Origin: JAEUMD01 sp036768475
Lineage (GTDB): Bacteria; Pseudomonadota; Alphaproteobacteria; Rhizobiales; Hyphomicrobiaceae
Reading direction: 5' to 3'
DNA: 64,000 nucleotides
Assembly: GCA_036768475.1 (NCBI GenBank)
Contig: DAIPMW010000016.1
Span: forward strand, 24,749-88,748
The position numbers and the translations under genes are program-made. The notes under the pieces were generated by a model. That model saw nothing but the letters and a program-made list of their open reading frames with translations, made no database searches and was not told where the DNA came from. The stretch's first letter is position 1. The number at the start of each line of letters is the position of its first letter. This document shows positions 8,844 to 16,861 of this stretch, piece by piece.

Positions 8844-9179
8844 TCAATTGCGGCTGTCGAACGGTGCCTCCGCCCGATCCGAAGGGCCGTAATCGCGCAC
8901 GATCTTACCGATACGAAGGCGGTAGTCGGAAAACATCTCCGAACGTCCCATGTTTTGCGCGCGGCGGTGCTCCAGATGGTTCCGCCAACGCTCGATCGAA
9001 GCTTCATCGCGCCAGAATTGAAGCGAAAGCAGCTTGCCCTCTTCATAAAGGCTTTCAAAGCGTTCCACCGAAATGAAGCCGTCGATCTTCTCGACCTCGG
9101 ACCTCAATTGGGCCGCCATCTCAAGATAGTCCTGCTTGCGCCCTTGCGCCGGCCAGACTTCGAAGATCACTGTCATCAT
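8844..9179 (-). CDS. antibiotic biosynthesis monooxygenase (ABM) domain protein
   Basis: A 111-residue ferredoxin-like dimeric alpha/beta barrel protein of the ABM/YgiN/HmoA type. It shows the usual order MTVIFEVWPAQGRKQDYLEM, then DGFISVERFESLYEEGKLLSLQFWRDEASIERWRNHLEHRR. Family members include quinol monooxygenases and heme-degrading proteins; the residues here do not decide between them. It lies downstream of, and in the same direction as, the PhyH/TRAP/PanB-like operon, separated by a family A repeat, so it may be the last gene of that unit or independent. Confidence 0.8.
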   Translation of the reverse strand: MMTVIFEVWPAQGRKQDYLEMAAQLRSEVEKIDGFISVERFESLYEEGKLLSLQFWRDEASIERWRNHLEHRRAQNMGRSEMFSDYRLRIGKIVRDYGPSDRAEAPFDSRN

Positions 9180-9212
9180 CGAACCTGCTCCATCCCTGTC
9201 GCCTGCCCGTTA

Positions 9213-9337
9213 GAGCAGGTCAGGCTTTGATTGAATCACGTCTGGCCGTTGTGGCCTGCTCTATCTTCTTGTTTGAGAGACTGATTCACGGCCTCGATGG
9301 AAGCATGACTGCTTCCATCGAGGCCGATCAGGCTCTA
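9213..9337 (+). repeat. dispersed palindromic repeat, family A, copy 2 (most complete)
   Basis: The clearest copy: AGAGCAGGTCAGGCTTTGAT, then GAATCACGTCTGGCCGTTG, GGCCTGCTCTATC, TTGTTTGAGAGACTGATTCA, and a perfect stem made by CCTCGATGGAAGCA and TGCTTCCATCGAGG around GAC, ending GATCAGGCTCTAG. Two palindromic modules are therefore joined by a spacer. It separates the PhyH gene from the ABM gene and could act as a stem-loop barrier. Confidence 0.75.
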
Positions 9338-9393
9338 GCCGGCGCACCCGAACGAGCACGTCGAATGAGTGACAGGCGACGTTTGAACCAACT

Positions 9394-10284
9394 CTACTGC
9401 GCGGCTTCCTGCTTTTGCGATGCGAAGATGGATCCATAGCCGCCGCTCCAATCGGGCGGCAGCCGGAAGTCGCCTGCTTCGTGATGCGCGCGTCGGGTCA
9501 TCTTGCCGGCAATGGCAGCCTGCTCGAAGCGGGATTTCAGAGGTTGTGCTGTATAAGGCATCGCGTCGGCGGCCGATGCCACAAACAACAGCAAGGGGCG
9601 TCCTTCGTCTGACAGATTCTGCCGCGAGGCGTGCAAGGTGCGGTAGTTATGCATGGTGACGGAGCCGGCAGGCCCTGTGAGTTCGACGGCCTTGGAGGTA
9701 TCCAGCGAGTCGCGGGCCTCCGGTCGGATTTCACCACGCCAATTGCCGGCCGCATCGTAGTGGTCGTGGATCTCGCCCTTGTGGCTGCCCGGCAGACACA
9801 TCAACGGACCCTGCTCAGGGCCGCAGTCGTTGAGATAAACGCCCGCCGTAAGCACGGCATGGTTCGTGTGAGGGAAGAACGGCTGATCCTGATGCCAGGC
9901 GACCTCTGCACCGCCACGGGCCCATTTGAAATTGAGCTTGGCCTGATAGAACTTCACGTCGGGACCAAGTACATCCGCCAGTGCCGCCGACAAGGGGCTC
10001 TGGGTGAGAAACTTCCAGATGAACTCGTCCTCGTCGCACGGACTGGATACGCGCCGCAGCCGCGGATTGTCCGCTGTGTGGTCAGGCTCAATATCGAAGA
10101 CAGAATTGGAGCGGCTTATCTGCCTGGAACGCTCGACAAAGCGGCCGATGACCTCGTGCAGCGGCTTCAACCACTCATCACCGATCAGCTTGGGCAGCAG
10201 CACGAAACCGTCGTCGAAATAGCTCTTCCGCTGGTCGGCCGTCATGATGCGTGCGGGGTGGCGAACGATCTCTTCTGCAAGCAT
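9394..10284 (-). CDS. phytanoyl-CoA dioxygenase (PhyH) family Fe(II)/2-oxoglutarate enzyme
   Basis: A 296-residue non-heme iron dioxygenase. The iron ligands are visible: HxD in AEVAWHQDQPFFPHTNH (about 130-145) and the distal His in GSVTMHNYRTLHASRQN, with the 2-oxoglutarate-binding Arg-type tail after it (about 205-222). The family hydroxylates diverse small molecules, not only phytanoyl-CoA; EctD is one member. GGAG sits eight bases upstream of ATG 10284. It follows the TRAP large subunit by 39 bases, so it is part of the operon that begins with the PanB-like gene and probably hydroxylates the imported compound or a derivative. Confidence 0.87.
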   Translation of the reverse strand: MLAEEIVRHPARIMTADQRKSYFDDGFVLLPKLIGDEWLKPLHEVIGRFVERSRQISRSNSVFDIEPDHTADNPRLRRVSSPCDEDEFIWKFLTQSPLSAALADVLGPDVKFYQAKLNFKWARGGAEVAWHQDQPFFPHTNHAVLTAGVYLNDCGPEQGPLMCLPGSHKGEIHDHYDAAGNWRGEIRPEARDSLDTSKAVELTGPAGSVTMHNYRTLHASRQNLSDEGRPLLLFVASAADAMPYTAQPLKSRFEQAAIAGKMTRRAHHEAGDFRLPPDWSGGYGSIFASQKQEAAQ

Positions 10285-10323
10285 TTTGAATACTCCATTT
10301 TTCCAGATGCTCGTGGAACAGGA

Positions 10324-11637
10324 CTATTTGAACCCAAGCAACTGTTGGGGAAGCCATGTGGCCAGGGCCGGAAAGTTGATCACGATTAGAAGTGTAACGA
10401 GCTGTATCAGAATGAACGGCACAACACCGGCATACATCTGGCGCAAGGTGATCTCACCGGGTGCAACGCCCCGAAGGTAGAAGATTGCCGGAGCCAGGGG
10501 TGGTGTCAGATAGCTCGTCTGGATCATGATCAGAATGAGCATGCAGAACCAGACCGGATCGAACCCCACTTCACGCACGAACGGCATGAAAATCGGAATG
10601 AAGATCAGGATGATTGAGATCCATTCCAGGAAGAAGCCAGCGATGAATACCAGGGATAGGAACAAGAGCAGCAGCATTGCTGGCGATATGCTGAGACCAG
10701 CGAGCGCATCACGCATGACGCCCATACCGCCCGAGGCGACAAAAACACCGGTAAACAGGCTGCCTGCCATGAGAATGAACATGATCATCGAAGTAACGAC
10801 GATCGTCTTGACAAGCGCTTCGCCGAAGGTCTGCAACGAGAACTTTCCGTACATGACGGTCAGCACGACCGAGCCGGCGGCACCTAGGCCCGCGGCCTCT
10901 GTCGGCGCCGCCCAGCCAAGCATGATGGAGCCCAGTACGGCAAAGATCATGAAAAGCGGCGGCAAAAGCGCCTTGACCGTAATCATCAGCTTTTCGACGA
11001 ACGGCAGCCCGTCCTCTGTGGTCTCGATCCGTGGTGCGGCTGACGGTTTGATGATGGCGAGCGCGATGATGTAGACGATGTAAAGCGCGGAAAGGACCAG
11101 GCCTGGAAAGACCATTCCGACCATCAGGTCGCCGATCGATACGTCGGCAACTGGACCCAGTACGACGACGACGACGGAGGGCGGAATGATAGTGCCAAGC
11201 GAGCCGCCGGCACAGATCGTTCCGGAGATCAGCGAGTGCGAATAGCGATGTTTCATCATCGCTGGAATCGCAAGCAGGCCGACAACGGTTTCGGTCGCAC
11301 CTATGACACCCGTCGAGGCAGCGAAGACGATGCACATCACGACCGTTCCGACGGCGAGGCCTCCGGGCAGGCGCTTTGTCCAGATGTGAATGGCGTTGAA
11401 CAGCTGCTCGGCAATGCCCGACCGCTCCAGCATCGAACCCATGAACACGAACAGTGGGACCGCGGCGAGCACGAAGTTTGTCGCGACGTCTTCGATCTTC
11501 TGAATGAACTGGAAGAAGACGACATCGCCGAACTCATAGTAGCCAAAACCGAAAGCTACTGCGAGGAGCGCGAAAGCGACTGGAAATCCCGAGAATATCG
11601 CGAAGAACAGCGCGGGAAACATCAATAACCCTGTCAC
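10324..11637 (-). CDS. dctM: TRAP transporter large permease subunit (DctM family)
   Basis: A 437-residue membrane protein with about twelve hydrophobic helices. DctM motifs are present: FSGFPVAFALLAVAFG at the N terminus, VPLFVFMGSMLERSGIAEQL, CAGGSLGTIIPPSVVVVVLG and the late SYLTPPLAPAIFYLRGVAPG. GTG 11637 is selected because GGAGG lies seven bases upstream and it overlaps the DctQ stop in a GTGA arrangement. It works with the DctQ and DctP encoded just upstream. Confidence 0.93.
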   Translation of the reverse strand: MTGLLMFPALFFAIFSGFPVAFALLAVAFGFGYYEFGDVVFFQFIQKIEDVATNFVLAAVPLFVFMGSMLERSGIAEQLFNAIHIWTKRLPGGLAVGTVVMCIVFAASTGVIGATETVVGLLAIPAMMKHRYSHSLISGTICAGGSLGTIIPPSVVVVVLGPVADVSIGDLMVGMVFPGLVLSALYIVYIIALAIIKPSAAPRIETTEDGLPFVEKLMITVKALLPPLFMIFAVLGSIMLGWAAPTEAAGLGAAGSVVLTVMYGKFSLQTFGEALVKTIVVTSMIMFILMAGSLFTGVFVASGGMGVMRDALAGLSISPAMLLLLFLSLVFIAGFFLEWISIILIFIPIFMPFVREVGFDPVWFCMLILIMIQTSYLTPPLAPAIFYLRGVAPGEITLRQMYAGVVPFILIQLVTLLIVINFPALATWLPQQLLGFK

Positions 11638-12164
11638 TGCCTTTCCTCCACGATGACCAGCTCTCTGGGGTGTCCGGTAAGTGCGCGAATGGCCTTGAGA
11701 CATTCTGCGACGACTTGCAGAAGCAGGAGTACGAAGCTCGTTGCAATAAGCGCGCGCAGTGGCCAGATCACCGGATTCCAGGCCGAATTGCCCGATCGTT
11801 CGCCGCTTCGATAGGCTTCCAAGGCATAATCGATGAGCCGTTCCGACAGCAGGTAGAGGCACGGCACGATAAGCAGGATGTAGAAGAGCAAGTCGATCAA
11901 AGCGCGACGTTTGGGGCTTAGCCGCTCATAGATGAGGTCGATGCGCACGTGGGCGCCCCGCTGCAACGCCAGAGCACCGCCAAGAAGGAAATGCACGCCC
12001 ATCAGCGTGTACCCCAGCTCGAATGCCCAGATCGTCGGCGCACCAAAGACGTATCTTGCAAAGACCTCGTAGCAGGTCGCGACAATGAGAGGCACGATCA
12101 CCAACGCCGCCAGATAGCCGGTCGACGTCGTGACGAATTCAATCGCACGAATAATCGCCTTCAT
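11634..12164 (-). CDS. dctQ: TRAP transporter small permease subunit (DctQ family)
   Basis: A 176-residue four-helix membrane protein with the family stretches CYEVFARYVFGAPTIWAFE and WNPVIWPLRALIATSF. A purine-rich GGGGAAA region precedes ATG 12164. It overlaps the large subunit by four bases and follows the binding-protein gene by 122 bases. That leaves room for a message-processing element, although I see no strong hairpin there. Confidence 0.92.
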   Translation of the reverse strand: MKAIIRAIEFVTTSTGYLAALVIVPLIVATCYEVFARYVFGAPTIWAFELGYTLMGVHFLLGGALALQRGAHVRIDLIYERLSPKRRALIDLLFYILLIVPCLYLLSERLIDYALEAYRSGERSGNSAWNPVIWPLRALIATSFVLLLLQVVAECLKAIRALTGHPRELVIVEERQ

Positions 12165-12286
12165 GGGGTTTCCCCGGAGTGTTCAGGCAAAAGACCGGGT
12201 GCGTGCACGAAATCGCGCACGCACCATAACGAAGTGAATCGCACCGATTCTCCTTCGAGGGAATCGATGCAGATTGACTACAGGGG

Positions 12287-13372
12287 TTATGCCTTTTGGG
12301 GACGCACCTTCACGTTGCGATAGCGCGAAGCATCGGACCAGAGCGTATCGAATTCATTTTGGCTCTGGAGAACCTTGCCGAACCATTCATTGGTTTTGGC
12401 TTGTCCTTCGGCCCATTTGAGCCCGGCTTCGCGCACGTTGTATTGGACTTCCGGATCGAGATCGATGATCTCGTTGCCCTGCTCACGATAGAAGGTGAGC
12501 GCCTTGGCGTCTTCCTGGCCGATCGTAAGCCAAGAGTTCAACGTCGTGGAAAACGCTGCATCCTTCACGATCTGCTGATCTTCCGGCGACAGCTTGCTCC
12601 AGGCGTCCTTGTTGATCACAAGCTCGAACGGGGCCGTCGGCTGGTGAACACCAGGAATGATGACGTACTTGGTAACGCGGTGGAAGCCGGGAGAAATGTC
12701 CTCCCACAAGGTCCCCCATTCCGTCGCATCGATGGCGCCGCGCTCCAGCGCCGCATACACATCGCCTCCCGGCATCGTTACGGGAGCTGCACCCATGCCG
12801 CGCGAAATCTCGATCCACGCACCGGCCGTGCGAAGCTTCAAGCCCTGCAGATCATCCATTGTGCGGACGGCTTTGCGCGAGTGCAAGAACACCTCGGCGG
12901 TGCGAATGAAAAGCGGCATGGCAACGACATTGAACTTTTCCATGCGCCAAGCGGCCTGCAGATCGACGCCACCGGCGCGATAGAGCCAATGCAGCATGCG
13001 TTCGGTATCGAACGAGCCTGCATAACCTCCGAACAGAACCGCAGTTGGATCAATACCCCAGTCATATCCGACCCAGGTATGCCCCATATCGGCGACGCCG
13101 TTCTTTACCGTCTCGGTTACTTTCAGTCCCGGTCCGAGCGTGCCAGCGGGGAACACTTCCACGCTGATGCGGCCATCCGACATCCGGCTGACGGTGTCGG
13201 CGAACTGCTTTGCGCCGATGTCCATGAGGGGGCCGCCAGACCAGCCCGTGGCCATACGGAATTTGTGCTTCTTCTGCTCAGCGGCTTTGGCCACCGTCGA
13301 TCCAGCTGCAACCGCACCTACACCTGCAGCAAGCCCGGTTCCAAGAACCGAGCGGCGTGTCAAACGATCCAT
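12287..13372 (-). CDS. dctP: TRAP transporter substrate-binding protein, TAT-exported (DctP family, TakP-like)
   Basis: A 361-residue binding protein with a twin-arginine signal: LTRRSVLGTGLAAG at residues 4-17, then a hydrophobic Ala/Gly-rich stretch ending AKA. The mature domain carries DDLQGLKLRTAGAWIEI and MPGGDVYAALERGAIDATEW, as in TakP-like proteins that bind 2-oxo acids. TAT export implies folding in the cytoplasm before secretion. GGAGGAAGC precedes the ATG. It lies between the PanB-like gene and dctQ. It is clearly a different subtype from the Sec-exported paralogue at 1845, so the two importers likely take different ligands. Confidence 0.93.
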   Translation of the reverse strand: MDRLTRRSVLGTGLAAGVGAVAAGSTVAKAAEQKKHKFRMATGWSGGPLMDIGAKQFADTVSRMSDGRISVEVFPAGTLGPGLKVTETVKNGVADMGHTWVGYDWGIDPTAVLFGGYAGSFDTERMLHWLYRAGGVDLQAAWRMEKFNVVAMPLFIRTAEVFLHSRKAVRTMDDLQGLKLRTAGAWIEISRGMGAAPVTMPGGDVYAALERGAIDATEWGTLWEDISPGFHRVTKYVIIPGVHQPTAPFELVINKDAWSKLSPEDQQIVKDAAFSTTLNSWLTIGQEDAKALTFYREQGNEIIDLDPEVQYNVREAGLKWAEGQAKTNEWFGKVLQSQNEFDTLWSDASRYRNVKVRPQKA

Positions 13373-13556
13373 TGCTTCCTCCGTAAAGGATTATTTTTTG
13401 TGTGTTTGGGTATTTCCCAGCGCCGGATCGAAGATCCACCGCCGCATGCATTGCATTCCGCTAAACTCCTCCCTGACTATTGGCGTAATGCCGACACGGC
13501 GCTGCCAACGCCGGTCGCATGCAAGATCAAAGCATCACCAGCCGAGGCTGGATTGG

Positions 13557-14429
13557 TCAGATCTGCCGTCGGCGCTCAAGCGCATCTGCAAAGGCCCCGA
13601 CCACAGCCTCATCGACGCCATAGGCGTGATCGCCATCGGGAAACCGTCCCTCCCTGACCTCGTGCGCGTATGCCTTGAGACCCTGCACCGCCACCTCGGT
13701 CAGGTTCGCATAGCGCTTGGTGAATTTCGGCTTGAAGTCGGTGAACACGCCCAGGAGATCGTAGGACAGCAGTATCTGCCCATCCGTCCCGGCGCCCGCA
13801 CCGATCCCGATCGTAGGTATTTCGAGCTCTCGCGAAATCATCGTGGCGATCCTTGCCGGAACCGCTTCGAACTCGAGCATAAAACAGCCGGCATCCTGAA
13901 TTGCCAATGCATCTTCCAGAATGCGAATGGCGGCTTCCACGGTCTTGCCCTGGATCTTGAACCCGCCGAACATCGAAATCGTGTGGGGCGTCAAGCCGAT
14001 GTGTGATGCGGTTGGGATTCCTGCATCGACCAGCGCTTTGAGGACGTGCTTCTGCGACTTGCCACCTTGCGGCTTTACGGCATCGCAATCGGCTTCCTGC
14101 ATGAACCGCGTCGCGTTTGCCAGAGCCAATTCGGGCGTATGATAGGATTGATAAGGCATGCAGCCGAGAACGAACGTATTGGGCGCACCTCGGCGAACAG
14201 CCTGAGCATGCATGACCATCATATCCATCGTCGCCGGGATCGTGCTCTTGTGGCCGTGTGCCACCATGGCGAGACTGTCGCCAACGACGCAAACATCCAC
14301 ACCAGCCATTTCCGCCCACCGCGCAGACGTGTAGTCGGGAACCGACGTATAGACCATGCGCACGCCGGATCGCTTTGATTCAAGAATTTCAAATATTGTA
14401 CGTTTCTTGCGAACCGATATATCATTCAT
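13557..14429 (-). CDS. PanB-like ketopantoate hydroxymethyltransferase paralogue with altered metal site
   Basis: A 290-residue protein of the PanB family (PEP mutase/isocitrate lyase superfamily barrel). It aligns throughout: VVGDSLAMVAHGHKSTIPAT, VRRGAPN, HIGLTPHTISMFGGFKIQGK, LEFEAVP and IGIGAGAGTDGQIL. Compared with E. coli PanB, one metal ligand is kept (Asp of GDSL) and the catalytic Glu is kept (EAVP). The second ligand Asp (LADLPF) is Cys here (LGCMPY) and the third ligand Glu (VKIEGG) is Gln (VKPQGG). Pantothenate synthesis is therefore doubtful. It is divergent from a GntR gene and heads a TRAP/PhyH operon, which points to a catabolic role on a 2-oxo acid. ATG 14429 is the best start although the ribosome site is weak. 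Confidence 0.8.
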   Translation of the reverse strand: MNDISVRKKRTIFEILESKRSGVRMVYTSVPDYTSARWAEMAGVDVCVVGDSLAMVAHGHKSTIPATMDMMVMHAQAVRRGAPNTFVLGCMPYQSYHTPELALANATRFMQEADCDAVKPQGGKSQKHVLKALVDAGIPTASHIGLTPHTISMFGGFKIQGKTVEAAIRILEDALAIQDAGCFMLEFEAVPARIATMISRELEIPTIGIGAGAGTDGQILLSYDLLGVFTDFKPKFTKRYANLTEVAVQGLKAYAHEVREGRFPDGDHAYGVDEAVVGAFADALERRRQI

Positions 14430-14530
14430 TCTGATCGATCCAGTGACGACAGGTGATATATTACTTAGACTTTTTATCAGTGGCTGCGTCAAGTCAGAAT
14501 TTGGCTTTCGTCGAACGGAGCTCAACAAGC
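14430..14530. promoter_or_regulatory. divergent control region of the PanB-like operon and its GntR regulator
   Basis: A 101-base AT-rich spacer between divergent genes. The imperfect palindrome GTGATATATTAC at 14453-14464 (one mismatched pair) is the best operator candidate. Its core TGATATATTA recurs upstream of two other genes (16303-16312 and 16805-16814). It probably binds the FadR-type GntR protein encoded next to it. Confidence 0.45.
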
Positions 14531-15244
14531 ATGCGTCAGAAACGTAACAAGCGGGCCACCGAGATCCGGTCCGGTCTCACACTGACTGAAATCGCCTATT
14601 TGGAAATTGAAGAACGAATTGTGACGCTCGAACTCACGCCAGGAAAGATCCTGTCGGAAAGTCAACTGGTCGAATCCCTTGGAATCGGCCGCACGCCAAT
14701 TCGCGAAGCGTTGCAGCGGCTCGCAAACGAAGGCTTGGTTGTCATCATGCCACGCCGCGGCATTGTTGTATCGGATATCAATATTCATAGCCAGTTGGAG
14801 ATGCTGAGGGTTCGCCGCGAAATCGAACGGCTGATGTCGCGCCTTGCCGCCCTGCGCGCTGTTCCTGAGGAGCGCAACGAATTCAAGCGAATCGCTGATG
14901 GCATGAAGCGCGCCTCGCGGCAACGCGATGACGTGAGTTTTATGCGGCTCGACCGGGAATTCAACAAGCTCGTCGCCAGCGCGTCGCGCAATGAATATGC
15001 GCGTAAAGCAATCACGCTCACCACCGGACTTTCACGACGGTTCTGGTACGTCCACTACAAGGAAGTCTTGGATTTACCGCTGTGCGCAAACCTGCACGCG
15101 GAGCTGGCAGAAAAAATAGCCGCAGGCAATGAGGATGCTGCCGCCACGGCGTGCGACCGCCTCATCGATTATATCGAAACATTCACGCGCGCCTCGGTGG
15201 ACCGGCCGCGCGCATATCTGGCGAAGCTTTCTCGCGATACGTGA
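14531..15244 (+). CDS. GntR family transcriptional regulator (FadR/FCD subfamily)
   Basis: A 237-residue regulator. The N-terminal winged helix (about residues 15-80) includes GKILSESQLVESLGIGRTPI and REALQRLANEGLVVIMPRRG; the C-terminal all-helical FCD domain carries the metal-site-like residues DREFNKLV and NLHAELAEKI. GGAG eleven bases upstream supports ATG 14531. Divergent from the PanB-like/TRAP/PhyH operon, it is the likely ligand-responsive repressor of that operon and of itself. It is followed by a strong terminator. Confidence 0.9.
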   Translation: MRQKRNKRATEIRSGLTLTEIAYLEIEERIVTLELTPGKILSESQLVESLGIGRTPIREALQRLANEGLVVIMPRRGIVVSDINIHSQLEMLRVRREIERLMSRLAALRAVPEERNEFKRIADGMKRASRQRDDVSFMRLDREFNKLVASASRNEYARKAITLTTGLSRRFWYVHYKEVLDLPLCANLHAELAEKIAAGNEDAAATACDRLIDYIETFTRASVDRPRAYLAKLSRDT

Positions 15245-15278
15245 CCGAACAGGATGCGTTTCGCGCCAGACAGCATGC

Positions 15279-15312
15279 AGCCGAGGCACTCCTGCAGAGT
15301 GCCTCGGCTTTC
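15279..15312 (+). terminator. rho-independent terminator after the GntR gene
   Basis: Perfect 13-bp stem: AGCCGAGGCACTC (15279-15291) pairs with GAGTGCCTCGGCT (15297-15309) around the loop CTGCA, followed by a short T-rich TTCC. It lies 34 bases after the GntR stop. Confidence 0.8.
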
Positions 15313-15390
15313 CATTATTCACAGGGTCTGATTGATCCTTCGCTGCGATCTCAACATGTCGAGCGATGATGATCAGGCAGCAACCTGCAA

Positions 15391-16188
15391 CTACTCACCC
15401 GCTTGCAGATGTGCTGCTGCGGTGCGCATGACTTTCGGGGTCGCGGACGTCTTGCGCATCTTCTTTTTCACGTAGCGGGTATCGTATCCGTTGAACAGGT
15501 GGCCCAGCAGGCCCCGATCAAGATCCGTTGTTCCGAATGCCCAGTCCATCACCGGGAATGTCAGGTTCATGTTGAGCTCCATCATGATGTTCTGGTCATG
15601 GTGGGCGGTGTGGTGGCGGCGAATCGTGTTGACGAACGGCACGTTGCGTACAAACCAGCTCTCATCGACATGACAGCAGAAATGCATGAACTCATAGATG
15701 AGGTACATCGATGTGGTCGTGCCGATGAACAACCAGCCGATATTGGGAGAAAGCAGCCAGCCCAGCAGCAGCGCGCCGGGAATAGACATCATCGTGAATA
15801 CGACCAGCGAATAGGGCGGGAAGAATGTGACGCGCCAGTCGTGATGATTGGCAAACCGCATCTCCTTTTCCGTAAAGAACTGGTGGTGCATCAGTGTATG
15901 GCGTGAATAGACAGCACGGAACAGCGGAATTTTAGACGGGCGGTGCATGATGTAACGGTGAATCCACCACTCGAAGAAATTGCACAGCAGGAATGTGATC
16001 GGTACGACCGTCCACTCGAGCAACGTAGGGCTCTTGATGTTTGAGATGTAGATGAACAGCGCTGTGAAGCCCATCGTGTAGATGATCGCGACATGCAGCC
16101 AGCCGTTATACCAACCCGCCACGCGCGCGCGGTATGTCGCGCGATAGTCCCGCTGGCGCTGAGACATCGGGGTTTGTGCGAGTTCCAT
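15391..16188 (-). CDS. fatty acid hydroxylase / sterol desaturase superfamily membrane enzyme
   Basis: A 265-residue integral membrane di-iron enzyme. The histidine clusters of the superfamily are visible in order: HRYIMH, RHTLMHHQFF, HFCCHVDE and RRHHTAHHD, set between about four hydrophobic helices (around residues 30-48, 55-75, 120-145 and 150-170). Such enzymes hydroxylate or desaturate lipids, sterols, hopanoids or carotenoids; the substrate cannot be read off. AGGAGG seven bases before ATG 16188 fixes the start. It appears to be a single-gene unit with a TGATATATCA palindrome 115 bases upstream. Confidence 0.88.
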   Translation of the reverse strand: MELAQTPMSQRQRDYRATYRARVAGWYNGWLHVAIIYTMGFTALFIYISNIKSPTLLEWTVVPITFLLCNFFEWWIHRYIMHRPSKIPLFRAVYSRHTLMHHQFFTEKEMRFANHHDWRVTFFPPYSLVVFTMMSIPGALLLGWLLSPNIGWLFIGTTTSMYLIYEFMHFCCHVDESWFVRNVPFVNTIRRHHTAHHDQNIMMELNMNLTFPVMDWAFGTTDLDRGLLGHLFNGYDTRYVKKKMRKTSATPKVMRTAAAHLQAGE

Positions 16189-16302
16189 GGGAAGCCTCCT
16201 GTCGGGTTATCCCCGCGTTATGAGTCGCTATTGTAGGCTTGAAGTTCGCAAGTGCGTCGTTTCGGCCAGCTCGTGTCCAGCTTCGACGAGCCGGGGCCAA
16301 TC

Positions 16303-16312
16303 TGATATATCA
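16303..16312. promoter_or_regulatory. TGATATATCA palindrome upstream of the hydroxylase gene
   Basis: A perfect 10-bp palindrome in the intergenic region between the DUF6166 gene and the hydroxylase gene, followed by the related GATATTAGTGAT. It shares eight of ten bases with sites at 14455 and 16805. Proposed operator; promoter-like AT richness by chance is the alternative. Confidence 0.35.
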
Positions 16313-16368
16313 CAGAGATATTAGTGATACAACCAGCGCCACGGCTGCAGCAGCGCAACGCAGGGCGA

Positions 16369-16665
16369 CTATCCTTCCAGGGCCTTCACAGCCTCCTCGA
16401 TGTCGGCACTCGTCATCGCCCATTCGTTGGCAAAATTAGCAACGATCTCGCGCATGAAAGGCTCGTGCAATCGCACGGCCCTGGCATCGTCGCCGAGGTG
16501 ATCAGATAGAAGTGCCAAAGCCAGTTGGGCGGGAGCCTCGCCTTCGAAACTCCACTCGAAGCCATCGTCGGAAAGATCCATGAGGTCGCGCCGTTCAGGA
16601 AGCGGGCTGCCATCAACCGTAACGACGATCCCGTCTATCGTGCGATCCCCCTTGTAGACCTTCAT
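16369..16665 (-). CDS. DUF6166 domain-containing protein
   Basis: A 98-residue acidic protein beginning MKVYKGDRTIDGIVVTVDG, the characteristic start of DUF6166 proteins. It is followed by PERRDLMDLSDDGFEWSFEG and an amphipathic C-terminal half ending in EEAVKAL. Function of the family is unknown; the domain is often found in mobile or plasmid-borne settings, but nothing mobile is seen here. A strong GGAGGAG site seven bases before ATG 16665 supports expression. Confidence 0.75.
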   Translation of the reverse strand: MKVYKGDRTIDGIVVTVDGSPLPERRDLMDLSDDGFEWSFEGEAPAQLALALLSDHLGDDARAVRLHEPFMREIVANFANEWAMTSADIEEAVKALEG

Positions 16666-16804
16666 GAATACTCCTCCATTTTTTTATGTTTTGATCGCGT
16701 CTTGCATGCATCCGCCTGCTCGCCACAACTTGCCTGGCGCGCGGAGCGGCAATGCCAGGCCCCTGTTCGCAATGTCCCAATTGCTGGAACCCAACGCTTG
16801 CCAC

Positions 16805-16814
16805 TGATATATTA
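16805..16814. promoter_or_regulatory. TGATATATTA motif upstream of a small membrane protein gene
   Basis: The same core motif as in the GntR/PanB-like divergent region, 48 bases before the preferred start of the next gene. It overlaps what could be a promoter -10 region (TATATT), so a sigma-70 element is an alternative reading. Confidence 0.3.
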
Positions 16815-16861
16815 GTAGCATATTAATGGTGGATATAGCGAACGAAATCTGGGAGACCGGC

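Noticed and set aside
12296..13657. 453-codon plus-strand frame opposite the TAT-exported binding protein
   Set aside because: Antisense shadow; the minus-strand product has a signal peptide and family motifs.
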